Source of the DNA: Isoetes taiwanensis
Lineage: Eukaryota > Streptophyta > Lycopodiopsida > Isoetales > Isoetaceae
Assembly: GCA_021234155.1 (NCBI GenBank)
Contig: JAJEKV010000101.1
Coordinates: 965,453 to 1,029,452 of the forward strand
Direction of reading: 5' to 3'
DNA: 64,000 nt
The notes under the pieces are model-generated. The model saw nothing but the letters and a program-made list of their open reading frames with translations. It made no database searches and was not told where the DNA came from. Position numbers and translations under genes: made by a program. Shown in pieces: positions 30,540 to 42,475 of the stretch; within the stretch, counting starts at the first letter, position 1; the number at the start of each line of letters is the position of its first letter.

Positions 30540-33290
30540 TTCTTGGTGTTTTTTATTTTTGTTTGCTTTTTCAGGTGTAAGTTCGAAGATTTTCTAATCT
30601 GGCTAGCTCCGGCATACTTCAGAGCCAAATTGCCCAAGGATTCTCTATCTAATCCACCTACCTGTGGCCGTCTCTGGCACAAGGTGTTCTGACGCAGCTA
30701 CGTCCGAGCTGGGTTCCACAAAATCCTTTAGATACCTAGTTCAAAATTTGTCTTTGTAGGTTCCAAAGCCCTTTGAGCTCCAGTTCAAAACCGCAAAAAC
30801 CGGGGAAAGGAAAGGTTCAAATGGTCGAGCAAAAATCGCTTCTCAAAGTTTTCTTAGATTTTGTCTGTCTGTGGTTTATGTTTCTACGTGATTCCGCCAT
30901 AGCCGTAAGAAATGCAAAGCTTGCTTTCGTGCCCCTTGTTTGTGATTCGGTTTACCTTATGCGCATGCGTGAAGAATCGGTCATCCGGCTTTCATTCCTC
31001 TTCCATTTCGTTTCTCTCGAATCCCGCTTTTTTTATTGTGGCCATTGATGTGCTTATGGTTCGTTGCTCACGAGCTTATCGAGGTTCAGCTCGGGCTTCA
31101 TCGAACCAACGACTTGTGCATGTATTTGCACATTTTGGTATATTCATTACTTATATGTGACAATTTAATGGTTTAACAATGGTTACAAGTTTTAAAAAAT
31201 GCAAAAGGTTACACTTAGCAAATTGGTATCCTAAACATGACCATTTTCCTTAATTATCACCCAAAACTTAGCAAGAATTATTCTTACAAGAAATTTATCG
31301 CGCGGCCGCCGCGAACATTTCTCTTCTCCAACCCGCTGCAAAAGAAGTTTTGTGCTAAGTCGAACAGATTTCAATTCTGGACATCCTTGAGAGGGGAAAG
31401 AACATGCAGGAGTTGAACCTTGGGATTCGTCTGCACATCTTTAGCCAAAAAGGTTTGATACTAAGTTTGCAAATAGAGAAGCCTTTGATAATGGCATGGA
31501 CTTCAATGTTGCATCCGCTTAAATATGCCCAGTGGGTACATAACAAAAGAAATCGACCTGTGTGGTCCTAAAATATGAACAGAGGATCTCAAGTTTGAGC
31601 AAAAATTTTTACACTATGCTCTGTTGCTTCTGGTGCAATTTTGTCCATTATTATTGATCAAATATTTTGAAATTGAATTACTGAAAAAATCTTAAAAAGC
31701 ATAAGGAATAGATCCTAGGAGGGTAACAATATTGCAAATTTAGGTTTACATTGCATATTTAAGGTCGTGGAAATCATGCCCACTAATGCCATACTCATGC
31801 CTAATTATGTTCATGCTCTAATACAAATATGACATAGGCATGTCTCAACTGGTTTAAAAGAAGTTGAATGAACAGATGCCGGTTGCCTCTCGCAAATGGA
31901 ACATACACAATAGAGCTTCAAAATAGAGTTCTTTCTTTTGCCATGGATACACTAATTATGACGCCTAGCATTCATATTGAAAGCTTGTATATCTCTATTG
32001 CAAGCTTGCATATCTAAGTTCATTGCATTGAAATGATTTTTAAGACACAAAGATCGGATGCACTTATTTGTAAGGCACAACAATGCAATATGCATATATG
32101 TCTCAAGTAAAATGTAAAAGTGAGCATCTAATCCCACAATAAGAGTTTGTGGTTGTAGAATTAGCTCTTCTTCCCTCCCTTGACATTGACCGAATACAAA
32201 AGAGAAGGAGCATAGGAGATGGCATATCTTTGTACTAAGAACTCTTCAGACGAGTCCCAAAAGGAGGCAAAGGAGAATGTTGATAGTTGTCCTATAAAAA
32301 AAAAAAAGACAATAATGAAGATGCAGAAGGAGAAGCAACAAAGCATGGATACCTACCTCATTTGGAATAATGACAATATTCCTAATCTCCAAGCCGCTCA
32401 AGTGAAGGTTTCCGGCATTATGGTCGGTGGCTGGTCGTGGAATACCCAAGATCTGATCTCTAATTCCCCCACGAGAAAGAAGAAAAGCATGCGATGCGTA
32501 AAAATATTACCTCAAGAAGCAAGCGACCACTAATCCTTTTAGATTCCTAGAGAATTTCGCCAATCAATGGCATCGATGCGGTATGTAGAGAAGATAAAAG
32601 TTTGCACCTAACAAGTTGCCATTTTAACATGGCGGACGACTATGAAGAAGTCGGACCAAGAATATAGGGATGCAAAACACCAATCCTAAATCCGGTAATC
32701 ACCGATAGTATGCAACTACATCCTATACCTAGTTCCAAAACCAAAACCCCAAACATAGTAAGTTTTCCCTATACTCTCCTTAGGGACGTCTTAAGGAGAT
32801 GGCGTATGAGACATATGGATTGGCCGTTGAAAAAATGATATATATTCGACATTGGTTGGTCATCAAGAGTATAAGAAACCCCGCAGACGGATGCCGGCCA
32901 TTAATGGAGAAAATGGAAAATTAAGAAATTAAAATTTGTAACCTTAGATAATGCATCCTATGGACCCAAGCAATGGAATTACACCTATGCAAGAGAGGCA
33001 TCAATAGTCGAATCCAAAATGAGAGACTTAAAATTTAAAATTGCATTTGCGGTAGTGATCCTAACCGCTTGAAAAATTTATCGAGAGGAAATGGATTTCA
33101 TGCTAATGTAATTAGAAGTAAAATGTGAAATGGAGCCATTGGTTTCAAAGAAATTATTATGTAACGCCAAGTGCAGGATTGTCAATGATGCACATTTTGT
33201 GTTTGAAAGGATAATGTGGCTGCATAACGAGATGAATGCAGGATGTTCTCGACATGGAAATTGCAAGGTAAATATGGAAGTCTTTATCAA
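30540..33290. other. Stretch without a recognised gene
   Basis: The minus-strand frame at 30479-30682 is Lys-rich near its end, and the plus-strand frame at 30773-31048 starts with a Ser/Lys-rich peptide and continues hydrophobic; neither has a recognisable domain or splice context. A GC-rich GCGCGGCCGCCGCG core sits at about 31300. Otherwise AT-rich with no repeat structure that I can see. Confidence 0.45.
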
Positions 33291-33308
33291 ATCGTTCTAG
33301 ATACATTT

Positions 33309-33535
33309 ACATTTAGTGCATATATGCTAAAGGTTGGTAGCATAAGGGATTCATTTGACAGGTTGCCATCACAGGATGTGGCTTCTTGAATGGTGCTTGC
33401 AGCATGCATTCGAAATGAACATTCTGAACTGTGTCTTAAGCTTTCCAATGAAATGCAAAATAATGGCATTATTCCAGACAAACTTACATTTGTTAGTGTT
33501 CTTAGTGCATCAGCATCGTGTATGGTTAGAAACAT
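33309..33535 (+). pseudogene. Pentatricopeptide-repeat (PPR) gene remnant
   Basis: The plus strand reads a PPR-type segment: YMLKVGSIRDSFDRLPSQDV, then a TGA where these proteins have Trp (DVASW), then MVLAACIRNEHSE and GIIPDKLTFVSVLSA. The repeat order and motifs fit an organelle-targeted plant PPR protein of the PLS class. Only about 75 codons survive, with no start, no further repeats and an in-frame stop, so it is a fragment. Confidence 0.8.
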
Positions 33536-33729
33536 CCAAAATATAATACTATAGCACATTCTAACCATAGCTTTTGTCCACAGCCCATATGTCTGAGGTA
33601 GAGGTTTCTCCTTGCGTATAAACAATGCATCATAACTAAATTGTTTGCATGAGACACGGCCCATGTGCAGAAAATATTGACATGACGTGGTCCTCAAAAT
33701 TGTTTACACTAGAAATGCCGTGTTCTTAC

Positions 33730-34045
33730 CTGCGAAATACCTTATGCGACAAATTTGGCTCCATGCCGCATCATCATCATCTCTGTCAAATTCTTGTTTG
33801 CTTATAAGTTGTTTTCCCATGGATTCTTTTAAATCCTGTGCTCTACCACGTTCACTCCATATTAATGCCAATTGCGTGGATCTGGACATCTCAGCCATCG
33901 GATGCATAAGCAAATTCTTTTGGATTACTTGAAAGAACCCCTCGTGATCTTCTGATAAATTTATGAGATCATGTGCAGTAGTTAACATAGATGTGTAATC
34001 CTTATAGTAAGACAGAAACCATCTTTTGACTGTCTGATTGGTTGC
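33730..34045 (-). CDS. 316-bp exon of an unrecognised gene
   Basis: A minus-strand block is open for 105 codons between an AG acceptor (GTTTAG) at its upper end and a near-consensus GTAAGAA donor at its lower end. The peptide is protein-like, with VKRWFLSYYKDYTSMLTTAH, AEMSRSTQLALIWSERG and an acidic DRDDDDAAWSQICRIRYFAG stretch; it is amphipathic and probably helical. I do not recognise the family. Possible further minus-strand frames lie at 34452-34637 and 33560-33690, without firm junctions. It may be an intact gene or a fragment. The PPR remnant runs on the opposite strand 200 bp away. Confidence 0.5.
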
Positions 34046-35572
34046 CTAAACCTCAGGAAAACAAAGCCTAGGAATAGATAAAAAAAGGGGGGGATTAAAC
34101 TATGGGGCTTGGCTCTGCTTCATCACACAGCCAAGCAGAAAAAGATTTGATTTTAGCCTACTCCAAGACTGTATGACGAAGTCGATGCCTTCCAAACATG
34201 AAGTTTTATAAGAAGCAGCGTTTGGTGAAATTTCATGTGCCATCCAATTTTACAACAGGGATCCCTCTTCCACGAAATTCAAGAAGCCAACTGTTGGCCT
34301 TATTGCTAGTCCTAGAGACAGGCTGCATAGCCGGATCTTTGAAGGAGCAAATAAGAGAGAGTGAAAGCTGGGTTTAGTTTTCCTAGTTCTGCAGCAGAGA
34401 ATATCATTTAGACTACTGGCGGAAAGCTAGATAAACCGACAATGCATAGATCTACCTCAAGTCTATACACAAATCCTGAGAAAATCTGAGAAAATATGCA
34501 GGAAGCTTAAAAACAAAGCTAAAATGATTGAGTAAATGAGTTAGGTCCATATTCCAGTCGGATATTTCCGATCCCAAAGCGTCTAGAAATACCATTCTTT
34601 CCTGCCCATCTTTGCTTTCTCTGCAGAAATACACCAAGTAGATCTAAACTTTTATTCAAATCCCCTTTTTATTACTACAGACTCTTATCAACAAAACACA
34701 TCATTAAATGCAGCTCTGCCTGAGAATTTGGCCATAATCGGGCTTAGAAAGCTTCAAATCATTCCCAAATCACAACCCATTTCGTGAATTGCTTCCAATG
34801 TACCTACAGAAACATCCATAGCTCAACTATTGAAGCACACAAAAACCCATCTAAAAATGTGCATCAAACCCATTTCGTCAATTTTAGGCTTATCCACAGA
34901 GGGTTTTATCCGCAGAGTTACCTGATGGGTTTCTCCCTGCCCTATTTCAACAGTACCAAGCACCCCAGAAGCTGCAAGGTTCTCCTGCGGAGCCCAACCC
35001 TCTCTTCAAAAACCTACAAAATGAGAACCAGAAGATGGAATCGAAGCCGTTGCCGGACAGTAGCCGCCATGGAATGCTCAGAACAGGGCTCGGCCAGCAT
35101 AAAATCCTGCTGTTTTTAGGGCAAGCCGATCTGGCTATGCCCTTATGGGCGGCCGTTTTGACGCCACAGCATTCTTTAAGGACGCCATAGCCAGCAAAAA
35201 CTTGGCGCAACTTCTCTTAAGTCAATTCGCTTCAAAACTAAAAAGCTGTTCTAATGCGGCATCTTACTCCAACAAACTAAAGAGCTTAATGTTGCTGGGC
35301 GCTTCACGAGGGCGATTGCATCCGGAGGAGATGCTTCAGTGGTTGGGTTGCCACAGTTGTCGAACCCGCAGTTGCCCTTTCCTTTTATGCGACGTGTCAA
35401 AAAAATTTGCATAGAAGTGTTGCACACAAAGAATCGTCCTCCAATAATTATCTCTAATATATAATTCTAATATGGAAGGTAAGGGGACAGCACAGCTTAT
35501 GTTATGTATAGGAAATCATGATCTAAATTGAGTACGTGTCAACACATAAAAAATTTGAAAGGAGGCAGCTCT

Positions 35573-35650
35573 TTCTGGAACTTTCGTGTGCTCTAAAATA
35601 TTCTAGAACTCTCTCGAAGTTTCTAGCGTCTTCTTCGGCCTGGTATATAA
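35573..35650 (+). promoter_or_regulatory. Heat-shock-element cluster with TATA box
   Basis: A perfect three-unit HSE (TTCTGGAACTTTC, 35573-35585) and a longer array at 35601-35633 (TTCTAGAACTCTCTCGAAG followed by TTC) keep the 5-bp nTTCn/nGAAn spacing, with one unit changed. A TATA box (TATATAA, 35644-35650) follows within 15 bases. This is the layout of a plant heat-shock promoter bound by HSF trimers, directed to the plus strand, with a start expected near 35675-35680. No heat-shock protein ORF follows. The transcript is unknown: a 30-codon frame from 35660 is the only obvious one, and a pyrimidine tract ending in TTTTGCAG at about 36055 could be a 3' splice site. Confidence 0.75.
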
Positions 35651-35759
35651 AGAGGAAATGTCAGTTGCTGAAATCAGACCGCAGTCGTAGGCGTGTAAGC
35701 TCAAAGCAAGGGTCAAAGATGTGGAAGTTGTGTTTGCGCCCAGGTTTGGCTTGGCAGAT

Positions 35760-37412
35760 TTAGAACTGTATTCAAGAGGACAGAGGCATAATAATCTGGT
35801 GGTCTCTGGTTTGCTATTAAATTTTAGAATAGGGTAATCCGGAGATGGAGTTTCTTTGTTGAAACTTAGGGAGGCATAAAAAGCTACAAAAAGCTAAGAG
35901 GAGTTCTGGCTGGGTCTGCAATTTCGCCGGCAAAAAGCATCAGAAGACCACAAAGAGCTTGATGCTCGAACAAAGGGCGGCCACTTCTTTTTTTAAGGGT
36001 TCTTTTGTTCTTTTGTTCTTTTTTTTAAGGGTTCTTTTGTTCTTTTGTTTTGCAGCGGCCATTTGTTGGAAATCCGTGGAGGTCTGGTGGAAATCTGTGG
36101 AGGTCTGTATGGTAGAAATTGGGCCTGTTTGATGATTTGGCATGCAGCGCAAATCATCAACCACATGTAGACTTTGCATAGAAACAAAGATTGTATTCCA
36201 TAGTCTTATAGTAAAGATTTTCATGTCCTCTTCTGGTAGCTTTACAGATAACTTGCCTTAAAACATATAACATATGGACCCATCTGCCTTGAAATGCGTC
36301 CCACAACATTTGCAGTGTATATATGTCCGGTGTTCGCTATGTGCTGCTTTGCATTGCTTCACATGAGAATGCTTCACATGAGAATACTCTAGAATCGATG
36401 CTTACTAGTTCATCAAATTACAAATGGTGGTTCTTTATGCTACGTTTATAATGCAGTCTCAAGTAAAGACTTCCTAATCCTGGGTCCTGAAAGCAGATGA
36501 AGGTGCTTAGGAATCCCAAAGATATGTGAGAGAGTTGTTTTGCAACCAATCCATGTGTTGTTGCATGTTGTAAAAGGGTGATGGGATTGGTTGTTCCGTC
36601 AGGGTATGATTATGCTGTGGGCTACACAGATGGGAGTTGCTAGTCATCTACGGAACCTGCATAATTAAAGAGTTCAGATGTATCATGATTTAAGTGTGTA
36701 TAGCAACGTTCATAGGTGTATCACGATTTGATCTTAACATGAATTTTACTTTATTCGTTTAACTTTACTCCATTCACCCATTCAATCTAGAATTGTGCCA
36801 CTCAATTAAACTTAACCATAATGCACGAAGAATAATTTTTTAGCTAATCTCACTTTATCAAAATCACATGACTGAAGAAGTGCCAATAAAGTCCAAGGGG
36901 ACAAATATTATGAAGAGGTTCTTGGTATGGAGATAAATTTCTCAATGAAGTGAAACCGTAAAATAGCTTGCTTTTAATCATGGAGATGCAAATGTATATT
37001 ATGTAGTTGAGAGTCTAACTTTTATTATATATAAAATTGAAATATTTTGCATAAATTTGAAGATACGAGTCACTTTTACCTTCATTGCAGAATGTAAGGC
37101 ATATTTCTTTTCTTATTGTCAATATCATATTCAGTATAACTTCTCAAGATACAAATTGAAAAGCACAATGTAGCGGCAGCGAAGGCTGCCGCGACAAATA
37201 CTTGTATATGTTAAGATAATATCTAAAGCGTATATTTTGATCAAAAAGCCACTTACCAATTGATAGAGAAGCACAAGTTAACTAAAAGATATATACCTGT
37301 TTCTACCAAAAATTTGGAGTCCTTTCTCGTATAATCCCTTCTCCAAAGTGCTCCAATTACTACCTTTTAGATTACCTGTGGTGGCAAGTCCCTCCTTTAA
37401 ACTACCATCTTT
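35760..37412. other. Stretch downstream of the heat-shock promoter, no recognised gene
   Basis: A tandem repeat of TTTTTTAAGGGTTCTTTTGT occurs twice at about 35987-36045, followed by a repeated GGAGGTCTG block at about 36070-36110. The rest is AT-rich with no open frame of interest on either strand. Confidence 0.45.
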
Positions 37413-37860
37413 CTAAGTATCTTGTGTAGCAGTTTTAACTTCATCAGACTTCGATTCTTCTCTAGGTCGTTTCGATTGGTTACATGCAATATTACTCTTC
37501 TTGTGCTTCCTGAGATTTCTTAGAAGTGCCTTTTCTCTTTCCTGTTGCATTTTTGCATGCCCAGTTCCTTCTCCTTGTATGTCTTCTTTTGTAAGAGAAG
37601 TGCCATCCTTAGTAGGCTCCTTCCCATCCTTAATAGGCTCAACACGTGCAGGACGATGCTCTCCTGCATCTTCATCACCTCCTTTTCCACTTTTTCTTTT
37701 CAAAAGCTTTCTCAAAGCATTAACTCTCTTGTCTTTTATCCCCCTTCTTGGATGGTCGATCAGTTGGGTCGTTGTTCGATCTGTTATTGCACCAGATGTG
37801 TGAGAAGTTGTGCCATGGTCCACTCTGTGCTTGAAACTATGATCCAGCGGCCATCCTGTT
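37413..37860 (-). CDS. Candidate terminal exon for a basic, Lys/Arg-rich protein
   Basis: A minus-strand frame of about 149 codons starts after a good acceptor (TTTTGGCCATTTCAG) and ends in TAG. The sequence is highly charged and low in hydrophobics: VNALRKLLKRKSGKGGDEDA, KDGKEPTKDGTSL, EREKALLRNLRKHKKSN and KRPREESKSDE. This composition fits the disordered tail of a nuclear protein. No family is recognised and no upstream exon is seen; the L1 LINE 900 bp upstream may separate it from the rest of its gene. Confidence 0.45.
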
Positions 37861-38120
37861 CTGAAATGGCCAAAATAAATGCGCCACAATCCGTTACATA
37901 TTACCTGATTAAACTAATCAAACGTGAAGAATAGAATAGTGTTTTGCGATTGCGAATACGTACTGTGCATTTAGTCTCAAACGACTATTCTATGTATGAC
38001 TGAGTGTACGATTAAAATATGTCACAGAGTCTAGCATTTCATCGGAGTTTAGGCAATCCAAGATTAGGAATTTGTAGGTGCCTAAGATGCAGCAAAAGTC
38101 ATTAGCACGGCTAAAAACCA

Positions 38121-38728
38121 AACACAAACCATTACATTCTACACTTAAAAATTAAATTCCCCCTTGAACCCCCTTTGGTTTGGGTGCATATTCACACGGG
38201 GGGGTGACGTAGAGCAGCGAGAGCTCCTAAAATTATATTATGCATGTATAAATCAACACCATATGGTACATTGCATAAATCTTATAGTATTTACAAAGCG
38301 TGTTATCTGATTATACCAAAACTTTAATGGGACATACCCCTGGCCAACGAGGATTTCTATGCACGGTCTAGATCGTGGAATAAAAGGCATATATGCTTAT
38401 CCAACAGCTCTGGCATACCCCACAAACGAGGATTTCTATGCGCGGTCTAGATCGTGGAATAAAAGGCATCCACGATCTAGACCCAAGATAGAAATCCTTC
38501 GATGGGTATGCCCTGCATAAGTTTTGGTATCTTTGTGATAACACGCTTTTTGCAAAAATACTATAAGATTTGTGGCAATGTACTATATGGTGTTGATTTT
38601 ATGCATGCATAATATAATTTTAGGGGCTCTCGCTGCCCTACGTCACCCCCCGTGTGAATATGCACCCAAACCAAAGGGGGTTTAAGGGGGGATTTAATTT
38701 TTAAGTGTAGAATGTAATGGTTTGTGTT
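38121..38728. mobile_element. 608-bp foldback element with arms of over 200 bp
   Basis: The left arm from AACACAAACC (38121) to about 38345 is the reverse complement of about 38470-38728, including CACCCCCCCGTGTGAATATGC-type and CCCCTTTGGTTTGGGTGCAT-type blocks. Between the arms a unit with GAGGATTTCTATGC(A/G)CGGTC occurs twice directly (about 38350 and 38428), and a third time inverted within the right arm. No ORF. RNA from either strand would form a long hairpin. The flanks do not show a clear target duplication. Confidence 0.88.
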
Positions 38729-40060
38729 ATACCTAAAAAAAAATTTGCCCCTTCGGGACTTCAACAAAAATCATTACCTTTTTTTTTTTTAATTAAAGGC
38801 TAAAGTATATTGAAATCCGTATGGTAAAAGTTACATCCAAAGCTTTTAAAAGCTTTTTTGAAAAAAACCTTTAGGAAAGGGTAGGTTGAGGACCCTGATC
38901 AGAACAGAACTATCCAAATCCAAAATAGAATATAAAAGTTCCTGGTAGCTCAAAATAGCAAAGTATCTGATTTCAAGATTAGCATGGTGATCAGTATTCA
39001 CCCGAAAATCTTCTTTTCTTAGGCTCCCTTCGAGAATGATCCTTTCTTCCCATCCCCTTATTAGCTACAATGAACAGGCAATAAGGGCATTCGCACAGAT
39101 GAGCCTTCCCGGGATTGAATCTGTCTTTTTTGTCTTTTGCAGTGCATAGAATATATCTTTTCTCATCGAAGTAGGAAGTGCAGACGCAGTTGCATTGAGA
39201 TTCCTCTCCATGTTCATTAGGAACCTCGACCCCAAACTGAGTAAGTCATAAGGCATTCGCATGGAGATTCGTCCTTTTCCATCTCAGCCTTTTAAACATG
39301 ATCAGAGTATTTCCTGCAAACAAGAAGAAAACAGGCATTAAAAAATAGAACAGAACCTTAATTCTGATTCCCATAAATTTCCAAAACCCAATTAATATCA
39401 TATTAGGCTTGTTTAATTATGGCATTGGGCCAAACGATCTCATCCTTGAAAATCAAGGCATTTATTCCCTTCCACATTCTCCATAGGAGAATATACCTCC
39501 TCCATTCAACTGGGTTGGCAGGGAAAAAAAGCTCAATATTTTGTATATTGGCTAAACCAGGAATGTTGAGCTCAGTTTCTGCTAACTCCAGAGTCCATTC
39601 TGCCCATAGGCAATTTTTAAACAAATGTTCTTCATTTTCCTGATTCTGCAAACATCTAACACAGATGTCAGAATTAGACATGTTGAGCCTCCACCCCTTT
39701 CTGTTGGTAGCAAGGGCTCTATGCCAAAGCTGCCACATGAATGCCTTGATTTTTGGATGAATGGGACTTTTCCACATGAAGGTCAAATCCTTGAAGACTC
39801 TATCAGGATCAATATTCCATTTCATATGAATGGATATTTCTTGGTGCCTGTTAAGATACCTATAAGCCAAATTGACTCTGTAACCACAAAAGCCATTAAT
39901 ATGCCAAAACTCATTAGTGTCATGCCATTCTCCAATTGCCAATCTCTGAGAAATACTATTGAATAGCTGCCTGGAGTCCTCTCCTAGATCTCTAAGGGTT
40001 GATTCCTGATAATCAAAATCATCAATAATATCCCTTATGTAAATTATGCCTCTATTAGTC

Positions 40061-41090
40061 CATTCCTAGGATGGGTCCTATGATAGGCATATACTGGCCA
40101 AGTGAAGTGGTGTTCTCATTGAGCTTTGTAAAACATTGAGTACAAATGGATCCCTCACTAGGGATAGATAAATTTGAAAATATGAACTTTAAATGCTCTG
40201 AAACTAGACAATCATCGAGAGCATGATGAAACTGAAGAATATAACATAAAAGATGGTTTTATCCACCACTTGGTTGATGCAAAGGTGAGAAGACTCGGTG
40301 ACTGCTCCTCGTCGGGAAGAAGAACCACAGCTTCTTAGGTTCCCACGCACTATGGCAACCACAAGACCTTAAACAATCCCCGTAATCAAAATTTTGAAAG
40401 AAAAATAACCCGTCAACGAGTTAGATGCCATAGGTAAGAAGACTCGAGGCTCGAAGGGCCGAGAAAGAAACAATAAATAGATAATCGAACCCGTCCGTGG
40501 AATGACCATCGCGGGAAAAAACAACCGATTAGTCTTTGCCTCTCCGAGGCCTCTGGCCGCCAGAAAAACAATAAATATGATCTCGAGGCAAAGGCATACG
40601 CCGAGAGAGAAAACATGAATAATAAATATGAACTCGGAGGCTACAATGCCACACCGAGAGAAAACATGAATGAATAAATAAAATACTAGTGCCATAAAGA
40701 GTAAACCAAATGGTATGCCTCGGAGGCTGACAAAGCCGGCCCGAGAAAATAAAGAAACAATGAACAAGAGTTATGCTTGGGCTATAGTGCCATGCGCCGA
40801 AAGAGTAAACTAATAAGTCCGCCTCGAGGCTACAAAGCCCAATGAGGGAATAAAGAATGCAAATTAAAGGAGATAAAAAGAAAGGAAATAATGGACACGA
40901 TCAAATGCAAATAACCATCAAGGGAGGGAGGGTGAGGGAACCCGACAAGATAGAGAAGAAGGAGAAAACTAGCTCAAGAGAAACTGGCCAGATGATAGAA
41001 CAAATGAAGAGAGGCTAAATAAATAGGAGGAGGAGTGGGACGCCCCATCCAGGAATGTCGGGTTCTATTCGTCGCAATAGAACCGCGTGG
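40061..41090. mobile_element. Unclassified element, copy 1 (1.03 kb)
   Basis: Inserted in the L1 LINE, next to a CATT motif. It starts with CCTAGGATGGGTCCTATGATA, a near-palindrome, and ends with an 11-bp-stem hairpin (GGTTCTATT...AATAGAACC) plus CGCGTGG. Both ends recur in the larger copy that follows directly: about 40 bp at the start and about 150 bp at the end. The interior is unrelated to that of the larger copy. No TIR, LTR, poly(A) tail or protein frame. At 40530-40860 it holds a degenerate array of about six 45-65-bp units with CTCGGAGGCT and CGAGAGAAAACATGAAT cores. Confidence 0.65.
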
Positions 41091-42412
41091 CATTCCTAGG
41101 ATGGGTCCTAGGATAGCATATCTACCGGCCTATAGAAGAGGAACAAACTCAAAACTACCTCAAAGATGGAGACCAAAAGAAGAGAAGCTAAAGAGAAATA
41201 TAGTATAAGGAAAGGGAGAAACGAGTCTACAAGGATCACTGGAAAAGAATGCACATAAAAGGCTGATGGGATAACGGAACAAGATGGGAGGAATGACGAG
41301 TGAAGAAGAACACATAAAAAGGGAGAACATAATACGGTAGAAAGGAGCCAGGTAAGTGGGAGCCCGAATGGATAGTGGCATGGGAAACAAGGCGACTAAC
41401 AAACAGGCAAGTGAAGCAAAGTACAAGGTCGGAACAAAAGAGAGTGGAAAGGAAAAAATGGAGAAGGTCGATGGGGACAAAACTCAGCAGGAAAAGTGGA
41501 TGGAGAAAAGGAATCAATGATCCGCATCATTAACGAATAAACAATGAAAAAACACACACGGAACAAATGAATACATGGAACAAAAGGAAGGATAGAAACA
41601 CGAACCAACAAGGAACTAAAAGAGCAAAAGGACGTCAACAAATTTGCCAAACAGAGGGTGAACAACAAACACAAGGCTCCCAAAAATTAACCAATATCAA
41701 TTTTTTGCAACATTTTTTATATAAAATCACTATAATAAAGTAATATTACTTTGTGGGTTAATATGTTGATTAACCATGAATAGTTATGTACTATGATTTG
41801 TGTGTATAGTTTATTATTCTAGTTTGCTACCACAGTTCAACCTTATGGTTTCTTATAGCAGTTATTTTGCGTGGTTTAATAATGTGGTCTTAGTAGTGTT
41901 TTATTGTTGTGTTTTAAAGATATGGTCCAATGCCATAAACTGATAATGGTTTCAACTTTACTTATCTATGGAAGCTATAATGGTTTCTTGATGAAATTAT
42001 ATGTAGTTCATATATAAATCAACGTTGTTAGATACAATAAAATGCCTAAATTTTTTATCACAAAATATAGGCTAACTAGTATTGCTTTTTCCATCAAGAT
42101 AGTAACTGGTATTAGGACAACCCAATGGTGTTTTCATAGATGCAGTTGGTTTTATTTGTCAATTGCAGGATATATTTGTTCAACAATGGTTTTTTATTGG
42201 TTGCAATTTTGACTTTGTAATCATTATTGATTTATGCTTAAATCTTCAACAACTCTTATCGTTTGGTTACAATTTTTCAATCAAATCCCAAACGTTTTAA
42301 CTTTGTGATCATTATTGATTTATAAGAAATTAAGAAATGCTTATGTCATCGTAAAGCAATGATGATTACCTATAAAATGTGATATTTAAACAGCCATCCA
42401 AGAAAATATACG

Positions 42413-42475
42413 AGGCAGCTTAGGGATTTGAACCCTAATATCTCCATTTGGCCAATGACTAGAGTGCAAGAAATA
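42413..42475 (-). repeat. tRNA-like (SINE-type) fragment
   Basis: On the minus strand a B-box core (GGGTTCAAATCCC) and an A-box-like stretch (TGGCCAAATGGAG) occur with roughly tRNA spacing. The surrounding sequence does not fold into a full cloverleaf, so it is more likely a SINE head or tRNA relic than a tRNA gene. Confidence 0.4.

Noticed and set aside
34947-35414. Divergent first exons with alternative start codons around 35.1-35.4 kb
   Set aside because: Several frames are open on both strands, none has a donor with a matching downstream exon, so no gene start can be assigned.
42413-42475. tRNA gene on the minus strand
   Set aside because: B box and A box are present, but I could not form acceptor and anticodon stems, so I list it as a SINE-like relic.
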